From the NCBI GenBank assembly GCA_017504265.1, contig JAFVRN010000028.1, positions 1 to 37,304 on the forward strand: a stretch of DNA of 37,304 nucleotides, read 5' to 3'. The notes beneath the pieces are model-generated. The model ran no database searches. It was not told the DNA's origin and saw nothing but the letters and a program-made list of their open reading frames with translations. A program made the translations under genes and the position numbers. The first letter of the stretch is position 1; each line of letters opens with the position of its first letter. Shown here one piece after another: positions 25,350-33,984 of the stretch. Source of the DNA: Alistipes sp. (GTDB lineage Bacteria > Bacteroidota > Bacteroidia > Bacteroidales > Rikenellaceae).

Positions 25350-27095
25350 ATGGCAAACGAATTGGATAAGCAGGTATTGGCCAAGGCTCAAGCATGGCTA
25401 AATGGCGACTACGATGAAGCCACAAAGCAGGAGGTACGCCTTCTCATAGAGAATAACCCCAAGGAGCTTGTTGAGAGCTTCTACAAAGATTTAGAGTTTG
25501 GCACAGGTGGCTTGCGAGGCATTATGGGTGCCGGCACCAACCGTATGAATATCTACACTGTAGGTGCTGCCACACAGGGACTTGCCAATTATCTAAAGAA
25601 GAACTTCCCCGGCGAGAATATCAAGGTAGCTATCTCGCACGACAGCCGTAACAACTCTCGACTATTTGCCGAGCGCGTTGCCGACATCTTCGCATCTAAC
25701 GACTTTACCGTATATCTATTCGATGCACTGCGTCCCACACCGGAGCTTAGCTTCGCCATCCGTGAGCTTGGCTGTCACTCGGGTGTGATGGTTACAGCAT
25801 CGCACAACCCCAAGGAGTACAACGGATACAAAGCCTATTGGACAGATGGCTCACAGGTCACCTCTCCTCACGATGTGAATATCATCGAGGAGGTAGGCAA
25901 GGTTACCGAGGTGAAGCAGGTACTCACCGGCAAGAATCCCGAGAATATACATATCCTCGGAGAGGAGTTCGACCAAAAGTATCTTGCAGCTATCAAGGCA
26001 TTATCGCTATCGCCCGAGGCTGTTGCCAAGCATAACGATATGAAGATTGTATACACCCCACTACACGGTGCCGGTGTTAAGCTTGTGCCACAGTCGTTGA
26101 GAAACTATGGCTTTAATAATATTATATGTGTAGAGGAGCAGATGGTCCTCGACGGCAACTTCCCAACCGTAGCATCTCCCAATCCCGAGGAGCGCAAGAC
26201 TATGGCGATGGCTATCGAACGTGCCGAGAAGGAGGGTGCCGACTTTGCTATGGCCACCGACCCCGATGCCGACCGTCTTGGCGTAGCTCTGCGCACCGGC
26301 AAGGGTGACTACGTACTCCTAAACGGCAACCAGACGCTCGTACTGCTTATGAGCTATCAGCTAACACGCTGGGCCGAGCTTGGCAAGATTACAGGCAAGG
26401 AGTTCGTCGTGAAGACCATCGTGACATCTATGATGCCCGACACTATTGCCGAGCACTACGGCGTTAAGTGCTACAACTGTCTTACAGGCTTTAAGTATAT
26501 CGCAAAGATCATTCGTGAGCAGGAGGGTAAGACGAAGTACATCGGCGGTGGTGAGGAGTCATTCGGCTATCTCCCCGGCGACTTTGTACGCGATAAGGAT
26601 GGCGTTGCTGCCATTACGCTTGTTGCCGAGGCTGCCGCTTGGGCACGCGAGACTATGGGCATCACACTTTACGAGTGGTTGCAGCAGTTGTATGTTAAGT
26701 ATGGCCTCTTCCGCGAAGGTCTCGTAAATGTTGTTCGCAAGGGCAAGGATGGCGCAGCCGAAATCCAGCAGATGATGGTGGACTTCCGAGCTAATCCTCC
26801 CAAGTCACTTCTCGGCTCTCCTATTGTCAAGATTCTCGATTACAAGACATTGGAAGAGATTGATGTTAAGAGCGGCGAGCGTAAGGCTATCGAGGGTATC
26901 GACGATAAGAGCAACGTATTGCAGTGGTTTGCCGAGGATGGCAGCAAGGTATCGGTACGTCCATCGGGTACAGAGCCTAAGATTAAGTTCTACTTCGGTG
27001 TTAAAGCTGCACTTGCATGCGTAGAGGACTTCGAGCGCGTAGAGAAGGAGCTCGACCAGAAGATTGCAGATATCGCTAAGGAGCTTAACCTATAA
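25350..27095 (+). CDS. Phosphoglucomutase/phosphomannomutase
   Basis: A 581-residue alpha-D-phosphohexomutase of the long PGM2-like type. FGTGGLRGIMGAGTNRMN (50-67) is the N-terminal motif. TASHNPKEYNGYKAYW holds the phosphoserine Ser151, DPDADRLG (about residue 306) the metal site, GGEESFGYLPGD the sugar-selecting loop, and RPSGTEPKIKFYF the phosphate-binding site. It interconverts hexose 1- and 6-phosphates in the cytoplasm, feeding nucleotide-sugar synthesis. It is alone on its transcript, between its own promoter and the hairpin at 27121-27152. Confidence 0.93.
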   Translation: MANELDKQVLAKAQAWLNGDYDEATKQEVRLLIENNPKELVESFYKDLEFGTGGLRGIMGAGTNRMNIYTVGAATQGLANYLKKNFPGENIKVAISHDSRNNSRLFAERVADIFASNDFTVYLFDALRPTPELSFAIRELGCHSGVMVTASHNPKEYNGYKAYWTDGSQVTSPHDVNIIEEVGKVTEVKQVLTGKNPENIHILGEEFDQKYLAAIKALSLSPEAVAKHNDMKIVYTPLHGAGVKLVPQSLRNYGFNNIICVEEQMVLDGNFPTVASPNPEERKTMAMAIERAEKEGADFAMATDPDADRLGVALRTGKGDYVLLNGNQTLVLLMSYQLTRWAELGKITGKEFVVKTIVTSMMPDTIAEHYGVKCYNCLTGFKYIAKIIREQEGKTKYIGGGEESFGYLPGDFVRDKDGVAAITLVAEAAAWARETMGITLYEWLQQLYVKYGLFREGLVNVVRKGKDGAAEIQQMMVDFRANPPKSLLGSPIVKILDYKTLEEIDVKSGERKAIEGIDDKSNVLQWFAEDGSKVSVRPSGTEPKIKFYFGVKAALACVEDFERVEKELDQKIADIAKELNL

Positions 27096-27120
27096 TCATA
27101 ACATAGACCTTAGATAAGGT

Positions 27121-27152
27121 TTAAGGGCGACACTCACGAGTGCCGCCCTTAA
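27121..27152. terminator. Terminator hairpin after the phosphohexomutase gene
   Basis: TTAAGGGCG-A-CACTC-AC-GAGTG-C-CGCCCTTAA forms a 14-bp stem with one internal mismatch and a 2-nt nominal loop. TTAATATTATAATATA follows. It lies 25 nt after the stop and could also serve the opposite strand. Confidence 0.75.
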
Positions 27153-27167
27153 TATTATAATATAGGT

Positions 27168-27247
27168 AAGGCTCGGATGGAACATACTCGGCGTATTTAC
27201 CATTAGAACTGATAACTGAAATGTGAAAGGTAGCTAATATCACAAAA
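27168..27247 (+). repeat. Truncated, degenerate inverted-repeat element, copy D
   Basis: GGCTCGGATGGAACATAC and CGTATTTACCATTAGAAC match the central hairpin of copies A, B and E with several pair-breaking changes. The right arm (TGAAATGTGAAAGGTAGC, then TATCACAAAA) is present but the left outer arm is missing. It precedes the intact copy E by 12 nt. Confidence 0.65.
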
Positions 27248-27259
27248 TCTTGCAACAGT

Positions 27260-27386
27260 GATTTTTCGTCAGAGAGGGTTAGATTTGGCATTGACACGAA
27301 ATTGGCTCGGATGGGACATACTTGACGTATTTCCCATTCGAGCCAATGACTGAAATGCCAAAGATAGCCCTCTATCACGATAAATC
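27260..27386 (+). repeat. Long imperfect inverted-repeat element, copy E
   Basis: The outer ends GATTTTTCGTCAGAG and CTATCACGATAAATC pair. Next, GGGTTAGATTTGGCATT faces AATGCCAAAGATAGCCC, then the same central hairpin as copy A. The outer arms differ from A, B and C but still pair. The right end covers the TGA stop (27375-27377) and the last three codons of the phosphate transporter gene. Confidence 0.8.
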
Positions 27387-29591
27387 CACGAAGTGTTCGA
27401 GCGACTTCATTATATTTCGTGAGTGAAGAACCATGGTCTTAGTCTCGGTGAGGATGTTGAAGAAGAGCATATTTGCGGATGACGAACCACCGGTATCGCG
27501 TAGTCGGCGAAGCTGATTTTGCATCACCTCATCGATAAGGTCGAACATCTTATCTCGCTTATTTAGCACCATCTCCATATTCTCGAACGAACGTGTGCGC
27601 AGCATTGTATTAATATCGCCGAAGATATCCTCCACGCGGTCGTTGATACGTTTAAGGTCGTATACCTGCTCCTTGGATAGTCCTGTATGGTTGTTGTCCA
27701 CATGCTTATAGCAAGGACGGGCTATATGTAGTAGAGCCTTACTTGTCTCGGATATGTAGTCCACAACCTGAACGTAATAGTGACCCGTACTAATCTCGCT
27801 ATCCTCCAATGAGCGCAACAGAGGCATTATCTCGTACTTCTGCTGGCGTGTATATTGGTAGAACTCCTCGGCCTCGCGCACCATATCACGCAGCACCTTA
27901 CGATTCTCTTTGAATACGGCTACAATCGTGCGGTCGTAGATGACCGTAACCTTCTCCATTGATGAGCATACCAACTCGGTATATGTCATCAACGCCTCCT
28001 CGGGGCTCTTTTTGAGTGTATCGCCCAACTTCGCCACAGCCGATGCCTCGGTACTCTTCTCTTTCTTCTTCTTCGAGAAGTTGCTCTTAACGATAAGGAA
28101 TACACAGAGTATGGTGACGCATACGATCGCTACCTTACCACCATAGGCAAGTAGCAGCGTGACACCCAAGGCTATAATAAATCCACCCAAGGCCGTAACA
28201 AACCAGCCGGTAATAACGGTCATAACACCTGTAATGCGGTATACGGCACTCTCTCTACCCCACGCTCTATCGGCAAGCGACGAGCCCATAGAGACCATAA
28301 ATACCACATAGGTAGTAGAGAGCGGCAATTTGAGCTGTGTACCAACCGATATAAGTATGGCTGCTGCCGTCAGGTTTACCGTAGCACGTATCAGGTCGTA
28401 GTTCACATCGCCACGCTCCTCCTCCGGAAGTTGTTCAAAGCGATGGTTGATAAACTCGCGCAGACTCTTAGGGGTGATAGCAGCCAGCGCATCATTCATA
28501 TGACGCACGCCACGCACTATACCACGTGATACGGGCGATGCATCACTATTTGTCGGTGCTGACTCGCTCTGCGACGACAGAGCACGTTCGGTCTCAATGA
28601 CACGCAATGCCTTTTTAGAGGTAAACAACGTAACGACCATAACCAAACCGGCAGCACACATAATCCAGAAGTTAGCCTTCGTAGGATTAGAGAGAGCAAC
28701 CATGGAGCTTAAGTCGGCACCCTCGCTATGAGCATACATATATGAATCGTAGCCTGCATATGGAACTCCGATAAAGTTCACAAGGTCGTTACCGGCAAAG
28801 GCCAAGGCTAACGAGAATGTTCCGGCGAGGATAGATACTCTGAGGATATTCACCTTGCAGCGTTGCAATACCCACAGCAATAGCGAGCTGCCTGCCCACA
28901 GAATCAGTAGCGACAAACCTGTATTCTCGTTCACAAACTCTTTGAGTACCTCCGGAATAAGAGTTGTACTCTTCAAACCCTTGAATACGGTGAAGTATAT
29001 GATGCCCGCCATTGTGACACCACACCATAGCGCACCATAGCGATTGAACAGCTTGTGATAGCGGAACGAGAATATAAAGCGCGATATATACATCAGGAGA
29101 TGACCCGTAAAGAAGGCCAGCACCACCGAAATCAAGATACCCGATACAATGGCCAACGCATTTCCCGAATTGATAAAGTCACCAAGGTCGGCTGTGGTAT
29201 AACCGCCCCAGATGTTGTACAGAGCGAGTGCCATAGCCGAGCCAAGCAAGCCAAAGACGAGTGACACGGTAGTCGAAGTTGGCAGACCAAGCGAATTGTA
29301 TATATCAAGCAGGATGATATTCGAGAGCATCATACCCAGGAATAGTATCATAATCTCCTGATAGGAAAACATATTCGGATAGAATACACCGCTACGAGCC
29401 ACATCCATCATACCGCTCGATGTCATAACACCTACCATTACACCACAGCCGGCAATAGTCAGTATTATACGCTTCGAGGCCGCCTTCGAACCAAATGCAG
29501 AATTAAGAAAGTTTACAGCATCGTTCGACACACCGACCACGATGCCCATTACCGCCAACAAGGCAAGTGTAATGACAATAAATAGATCCAT
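27375..29591 (-). CDS. PiT-family inorganic phosphate transporter with PhoU-like C-terminal domain
   Basis: A 738-residue inner-membrane carrier. The two PHO4 signatures are VGVSNDAVNFLNSAFGSKA near the N-terminus and AGNDLVNFIGVPYAG near residue 270. About 11-12 membrane helices are split by a cytoplasmic loop (about 335-395) and end near 510. The remaining ~225 residues are helical and soluble, resembling a PhoU-like regulatory domain, a known fusion in Bacteroidota. It takes up phosphate with H+ or Na+. The ATG at 29591 is preferred; an in-frame ATG at 29612 is possible. It is divergent from a two-component system and has an attenuator-like leader. Confidence 0.88.
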   Translation of the reverse strand: MDLFIVITLALLAVMGIVVGVSNDAVNFLNSAFGSKAASKRIILTIAGCGVMVGVMTSSGMMDVARSGVFYPNMFSYQEIMILFLGMMLSNIILLDIYNSLGLPTSTTVSLVFGLLGSAMALALYNIWGGYTTADLGDFINSGNALAIVSGILISVVLAFFTGHLLMYISRFIFSFRYHKLFNRYGALWCGVTMAGIIYFTVFKGLKSTTLIPEVLKEFVNENTGLSLLILWAGSSLLLWVLQRCKVNILRVSILAGTFSLALAFAGNDLVNFIGVPYAGYDSYMYAHSEGADLSSMVALSNPTKANFWIMCAAGLVMVVTLFTSKKALRVIETERALSSQSESAPTNSDASPVSRGIVRGVRHMNDALAAITPKSLREFINHRFEQLPEEERGDVNYDLIRATVNLTAAAILISVGTQLKLPLSTTYVVFMVSMGSSLADRAWGRESAVYRITGVMTVITGWFVTALGGFIIALGVTLLLAYGGKVAIVCVTILCVFLIVKSNFSKKKKEKSTEASAVAKLGDTLKKSPEEALMTYTELVCSSMEKVTVIYDRTIVAVFKENRKVLRDMVREAEEFYQYTRQQKYEIMPLLRSLEDSEISTGHYYVQVVDYISETSKALLHIARPCYKHVDNNHTGLSKEQVYDLKRINDRVEDIFGDINTMLRTRSFENMEMVLNKRDKMFDLIDEVMQNQLRRLRDTGGSSSANMLFFNILTETKTMVLHSRNIMKSLEHFVDLS

Positions 29592-29621
29592 ATTAAAGAT
29601 ATTTATGAGCATCGATAGTAC

Positions 29622-29664
29622 AAAAAAAACTCACTGCAAGAGCCTAAGAGCCTTGCAAAGTGAG
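29622..29664 (-). terminator. Intrinsic terminator in the phosphate-transporter leader (possible attenuator)
   Basis: On the - strand CTCACT-TT-GCAAG pairs with CTTGC-AGTGAG across an 11-nt loop, followed by eight T residues (29622-29629). It ends about 10-30 nt before the transporter start. No - strand gene lies upstream in the divergent spacer, so it cannot be another gene's terminator. It is best read as conditional termination in the leader. Confidence 0.65.
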
Positions 29665-29665
29665 A

Positions 29666-29692
29666 TTATATGGTAATAACAATGCCCTGCAT
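29666..29692 (-). other. Possible 8-codon leader ORF
   Basis: ATG CAG GGC ATT GTT ATT ACC ATA TAA (MQGIVITI) ends one base before the terminator hairpin at 29622-29664. It starts about 14 nt after the predicted transcript start. The position fits a translated attenuator leader. It is short enough to arise by chance. Confidence 0.35.
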
Positions 29693-29712
29693 ATTATCAC
29701 AATGAACGATGA

Positions 29713-29720
29713 CAAAGGTA
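29713..29720 (-). promoter_or_regulatory. -7 element for the phosphate-transporter leader
   Basis: TACCTTTG on the - strand fits TAnnTTTG. The nearest TTTG upstream is 25 nt away, so the -33 spacing is poor. It would start transcription near 29706, upstream of the leader ORF and hairpin. Confidence 0.45.
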
Positions 29721-29806
29721 AGAAATAATTGTTACATTTTCATTACAAAATTATTAAGCCGATGTAACATCGAGATGTACGATTTATCATTTTTAGCGAT
29801 ATTTTG

Positions 29807-29837
29807 TTGGTATTCTCACAAGAAACCACTATATTTG
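29807..29837 (+). promoter_or_regulatory. Promoter of the response-regulator operon
   Basis: TTG (29807-29809), 20 nt and TATATTTG (29830-29837) match the Bacteroidota pattern. A start near 29844 leaves too little leader for the ATG at 29851, which supports the ATG at 29866. Confidence 0.65.
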
Positions 29838-29865
29838 TATATTATTTATAATGTGTGCGCGAATA

Positions 29866-30567
29866 ATGAGCAAGCAACGAATACTTATCATTGACGACGA
29901 AGAGTCATTGTGTGAGATTCTAAAATACAATCTCGAGAAGGAGGGTTACGAGGCTACTACGGCCAATAGTGCAGAGGAGGCATTGGCACTGGATCTTGCC
30001 GGCTTCGATCTGCTGATATTGGATGTGATGATGAATGAGTTGAGTGGCTTCGGCCTCGCCCGCATACTACGCAAGCGTAGCGATACCGCATCGTTGCCCA
30101 TAATATTTTGCTCGGCACTCGACTCCGAGGAGGATAAGATAAAGGGATTTGATGTAGGTGCAGACGACTATATTGCCAAGCCCTTCTCCGTGGCCGAGGT
30201 AATAGCACGTGTACGCAGCGTTCTACGTCGCTCGTCACGCACCTCGACAGCAACAAATAGCACTGCCTCTAACGAGGAGATAATATCATATCGCGGGTTG
30301 GTGGTAAACAACCTCGATAAGAGTTGTTATGTGGACAATGTGGAGATAGCTCTAACGCGCAAGGAGTTTGACATCCTCGTACTGCTACTATCGAATCGAG
30401 GCACGATACTCTCTCGCGAACAGATTATGAAGCGCGTATGGAGCGACGAAGTGGTGGTATTGGACCGTACCATAGATGTCAATATAACACGTATGCGCAA
30501 GAAATTAGGAGAATACGGCAATAATATAATCACAAGAACAGGATACGGCTATGGCTTCAAAGACTAA
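29866..30567 (+). CDS. OmpR/PhoB-family response regulator
   Basis: A 233-residue regulator (from the ATG at 29866). The receiver domain has DDEESL, the phosphoacceptor Asp53 in LLILDVMMNEL, and DDYIAKPFSVAEV with the conserved lysine. The C-terminal OmpR-type winged helix (about 138-233) has LTRKEFDILVLLLSNRG, VWSDEVVVLDRTIDVNI and RTGYGYGF. Its end overlaps the kinase start by 17 nt. Divergence from a phosphate transporter suggests, but does not show, a PhoB-like role; RprY-like is the alternative. Confidence 0.93.
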   Translation: MSKQRILIIDDEESLCEILKYNLEKEGYEATTANSAEEALALDLAGFDLLILDVMMNELSGFGLARILRKRSDTASLPIIFCSALDSEEDKIKGFDVGADDYIAKPFSVAEVIARVRSVLRRSSRTSTATNSTASNEEIISYRGLVVNNLDKSCYVDNVEIALTRKEFDILVLLLSNRGTILSREQIMKRVWSDEVVVLDRTIDVNITRMRKKLGEYGNNIITRTGYGYGFKD

Positions 30568-31657
30568 TGTTTTCAGCTACAGAGGTGGGATGTACATATT
30601 GCTCACGCTGCTTATTGTAACATTTATCGGCGGATTTATCGTTTATCGCTTCTCGCTTGTACACCACAAGGGTACACCACAGGAGCTCGACGAGGTGATA
30701 TTCTTCTCTATAATAGGTGTTGCCATCACCGCTACGTGCATAGCACTGATACTCGCCATACGTCTTAACCGCAATATACGAAGCCTGAAACGTGCCGCAG
30801 AGGCCATGGAGAATGGAGCCGACATAGAGTCAGCACCGCAATTCGCCAACGATGAGCTGGGCGATATATCGCGCCATATTATTGACCTATACAGCCGTCT
30901 GCATCAGGCGAGCGTAGATATCAACCGTGAGCACGACCTCGCTCTACACGAACACCAGGAGAAGCTACGTATCAAGCGACAGCTCACAAACAACATCAAC
31001 CACGAGCTCAAAACGCCCGTAGCAGCCATACAAGGCTACCTTGAGACGCTTATAAACAACAAGGATATGAGCGACGAGGAGCGTAACTCGTTCATAGAGA
31101 AGAGCTATACGCATAGTCAGCGTCTTACGCAGCTACTACAAGACGTATCGACCATCACCCGTCTGGAGGATGGCAGCAGCCGCATAGAGTGCGAGATAGT
31201 CGATTTGCGCGCCATAATCGACGAGATAGGTGCCGACATAGCCCTACTTCCCGAAGTAAAGCGTATGCGCTACAACGTAGACCTGCCTGCGACGATGCCC
31301 GTAAAGGGTAACTCGACACTACTGATGTCGATATTCAAGAACCTCACGGACAATGCCTTGTCTTACTCCGGAGGTCGTGACATCTTCATACGTCTGCTCG
31401 CAATCGAAAACTCGATGTATGTGATAACGCTGTCGGATAACGGCATTGGAGTGGATAATGACCACATAAACCACATCTTCGAGCGTTTCTACCGCATAGA
31501 CAAGGGTCGCTCACGCAAACTCGGAGGCACGGGTCTTGGTCTATCTATTGTTAAAAATGCAATTCTTTTCCATGGTGGCGACATCAAGGTATACAACAGG
31601 CCGCAGGGAGGCTTGGAGTTTAAGATAACCCTACCCGTGGGAGAGGAAACAGCATAA
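30551..31657 (+). CDS. Sensor histidine kinase (PhoR-like HisKA/HATPase)
   Basis: A 368-residue membrane kinase. Two helices (about 14-34 and 50-70) enclose only ~15 extracytoplasmic residues. A HAMP-like linker (to about 118) leads to the HisKA motif NNINHELKTPVAAIQGYLE, with the phosphoacceptor His151. The HATPase domain has FKNLTDNALSYS (N-box), LSDNGIGVD (G1) and GGTGLGLSIVKNA (G2). With so small a sensor loop it probably senses the membrane or partner proteins, as PhoR does. It overlaps and pairs with the upstream regulator. Confidence 0.93.
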   Translation: MASKTNVFSYRGGMYILLTLLIVTFIGGFIVYRFSLVHHKGTPQELDEVIFFSIIGVAITATCIALILAIRLNRNIRSLKRAAEAMENGADIESAPQFANDELGDISRHIIDLYSRLHQASVDINREHDLALHEHQEKLRIKRQLTNNINHELKTPVAAIQGYLETLINNKDMSDEERNSFIEKSYTHSQRLTQLLQDVSTITRLEDGSSRIECEIVDLRAIIDEIGADIALLPEVKRMRYNVDLPATMPVKGNSTLLMSIFKNLTDNALSYSGGRDIFIRLLAIENSMYVITLSDNGIGVDNDHINHIFERFYRIDKGRSRKLGGTGLGLSIVKNAILFHGGDIKVYNRPQGGLEFKITLPVGEETA

Positions 31658-31669
31658 AGCATTGGAGAA

Positions 31670-32734
31670 ATGAAACGAACTCTCTTCAAATACCTCACCC
31701 GACTACTTCCGGCCGAAGCAGCACATAGTCTACACACAACACTTCTCGGTGCTATGGGTGCGCTACCAATGGGAAAATGGTGGCTAAGGACGATGCTTGC
31801 GCCCAAACGGAAGATAGCTCTCGACAAAGAGGTATTCGGCATACACTTCCGCAACCCGATAGGTGTTGCCGCGGGCTTCGACAGCGATGGCGACAGACTG
31901 GAGGAGCTTGCTGCCGTAGGCTTCGGCTTTGTGGAGATAGGGTCTGTGGTATCGCGTCCGCAGCCCGGAACATCACGTCCGCGCATCAAGCGACTGCGTA
32001 GCAGTGACTCGCTTGTAGACCGCTCGGGGTATCCGAGTGGAGGATTGGAATATGCACTCAACAATGTGCGCAGAAGAACAAAATATACGCGTAATTTGGT
32101 CATCGGCTGCAACATAGGCAAGCTCACGGCATCGCACGCTGAAGATACCGTAAAGGAGTATCTGCGAGTATTTCGCAATATGTATCAGTATGTCGATTTC
32201 TTCGTCATCAACGTGGCTTGCAACACCGCATCCAAGAGATTTATTCCACGCTCACGCGAGGAGTTGCTCGCCCTTGTCGAGCCGCTGTTCGAATTTCGTC
32301 GAGGCCAGCCCGACTACCGACCTATACTTCTGAAAATATCTCCCGACCTGACACAAGAGGAGATAGATGTGGTCATCGACATACTTATAGAAACCCCATT
32401 AGATGGCATCGAGGCTGTAGCAGGCTCGCTTAACCTCCTTCCGGAAGAGGCAGGGGCTGTGAGTGGCGCACGCCTTACCGAGCGCGCCTTGGAGGTCGTG
32501 CGATACATTGCCGAGCGTACCGAGGGCAACTACCCTATCATCGGCTCGGGAGGTATGATGCAACCCGAGGATATATCGCGTATGTTGGCGGCAGGAGCAT
32601 CGCTTGTTGCCCTTAACACCGGATTGCGCGAGAATGGACTACGCCTGCTGTCACGAACATCAAAGCTACTATTTACAGAGCAAGAAGAGCAGAAGATTGA
32701 GAATGAAAGCAACAATAATAACCATAGGCGATGA
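31670..32734 (+). CDS. pyrD: Dihydroorotate dehydrogenase (quinone), class 2
   Basis: A 354-residue FMN enzyme of pyrimidine synthesis that oxidises dihydroorotate with quinone at the inner membrane. The N-terminal helices (FKYLTRLLPAEAAHSLH) are the class 2 membrane-binding part. NPIGVAAGFDSDGDRL, EIGSVVSRPQPGTSRPR and INVACNTASK (the catalytic position is Cys here in place of the usual Ser) follow. LLKISPDLT and IIGSGGMMQPEDI complete the FMN-binding barrel. The end overlaps cinA by 32 nt. Confidence 0.93.
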   Translation: MKRTLFKYLTRLLPAEAAHSLHTTLLGAMGALPMGKWWLRTMLAPKRKIALDKEVFGIHFRNPIGVAAGFDSDGDRLEELAAVGFGFVEIGSVVSRPQPGTSRPRIKRLRSSDSLVDRSGYPSGGLEYALNNVRRRTKYTRNLVIGCNIGKLTASHAEDTVKEYLRVFRNMYQYVDFFVINVACNTASKRFIPRSREELLALVEPLFEFRRGQPDYRPILLKISPDLTQEEIDVVIDILIETPLDGIEAVAGSLNLLPEEAGAVSGARLTERALEVVRYIAERTEGNYPIIGSGGMMQPEDISRMLAAGASLVALNTGLRENGLRLLSRTSKLLFTEQEEQKIENESNNNNHRR

Positions 32735-33968
32735 GATACTCATCGGACAGATTGTCGATACCAACAGCGTAAGCATCGCCAAGAAGCTTAACGCCATAGG
32801 TATCACCATTTGCAAGAAGCTCTCTATAGGCGACAGTGCCGAGGAGATTGTAGCAGCCGTGGGAGATGCAATGCAGGAGTCGCAGGTGACGATTATCACA
32901 GGCGGACTGGGCCCCACAAAGGATGACATCACCAAACACACCCTCGCCAAGATGTTCTCATCGAAGCTGGTATACGACAGCGTCGAGGCTGAGCATATAC
33001 GCACTCTGCTGGCACGACGCGGCATAGCCTTCACCGAGCTTAACCAAGGCCAGGCAATGGTTCCGGAGTGCTGCGTGGTGCTTCACAACGCCCACGGCAC
33101 AGCCCCTGGAATGTGGTTCGATGGCGAGGATGGAAGAGTTGTGGTATCACTACCGGGTGTACCCTTCGAAATGGAGCATCTGATGGAAGATATTGTAGTG
33201 CCGCGCCTCAAAGAGCGTTTCGAGCTAAACGATATTGTACACCGCACGCTGATAACACGCGGCATACCCGAGTCGATACTCGCCGCACGTATCGCCGAGT
33301 GGGAGGATGCTCTACCCGACTATCTGCACCTCGCATATCTGCCCGCACCCAATGTAGTACGTCTGAGGCTATCGGCCTATGATGTAGATAGAGAGAGTGC
33401 TACGGCCGATATAGAGGCGGCCTTCGACAGGTTGCACAACATTTTGGGTGATAACATAGTAGGATTGGAAGGCGACAGCATCGAACGACATATACACGAT
33501 ATACTCACCGCACGCCACAAGAGCCTTGCCGTTGCCGAGAGCTGCACGGGAGGCAGCATCGCCTCAAAGTTTACCGCTATGGCGGGTGCTTCAGCCTACT
33601 TTCACACAGGAGTAGTCAGCTACTCAAACGAGTCGAAATGCCGCATTTTAGGCGTAGATGCCTCGTTGATAGAGCAGCATGGAGCAGTCAGCCAAGAGGT
33701 GGCTCTTGCTATGGCCGAGGGCGTGAGAGGTGTTGGTAATGCCGACTATGCAATAGCTACAACAGGCATAGCAGGACCTACAGGAGGTAGCGAACATAAA
33801 CCCGTAGGCACCGTATGGATGGCTATAGCAACAGAGAGAGGCTCGCGAGCTGTAATGCGAAACTGCGGCACGGACCGCTCGCAGATAATAAGCCGAGCCA
33901 CAGCATATGCTATCGAGATGCTATACGAAGAGCTCAAAGCATATAATAACGAACACAACAACGCATAA
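32703..33968 (+). CDS. CinA family protein (nicotinamide-nucleotide amidase/competence-damage)
   Basis: A 421-residue two-domain protein. The N-terminal MoCF_biosynth-like domain starts MKATIITIGDEILIGQIVDTNS and carries ITGGLGPTKDD and SLPGVPFEMEHLM. The C-terminal amidohydrolase domain has LAVAESCTGGSIASKFT (about residue 278) and ATTGIAGPTGG. It deamidates NMN to NaMN and/or hydrolyses ADP-ribose. The ATG at 32703 fits the family start; longer frames from upstream are shadows over pyrD. The gene beside pncB strengthens an NAD-recycling role. Confidence 0.93.
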   Translation: MKATIITIGDEILIGQIVDTNSVSIAKKLNAIGITICKKLSIGDSAEEIVAAVGDAMQESQVTIITGGLGPTKDDITKHTLAKMFSSKLVYDSVEAEHIRTLLARRGIAFTELNQGQAMVPECCVVLHNAHGTAPGMWFDGEDGRVVVSLPGVPFEMEHLMEDIVVPRLKERFELNDIVHRTLITRGIPESILAARIAEWEDALPDYLHLAYLPAPNVVRLRLSAYDVDRESATADIEAAFDRLHNILGDNIVGLEGDSIERHIHDILTARHKSLAVAESCTGGSIASKFTAMAGASAYFHTGVVSYSNESKCRILGVDASLIEQHGAVSQEVALAMAEGVRGVGNADYAIATTGIAGPTGGSEHKPVGTVWMAIATERGSRAVMRNCGTDRSQIISRATAYAIEMLYEELKAYNNEHNNA

Positions 33969-33984
33969 ACAAAAACCTGAAACT

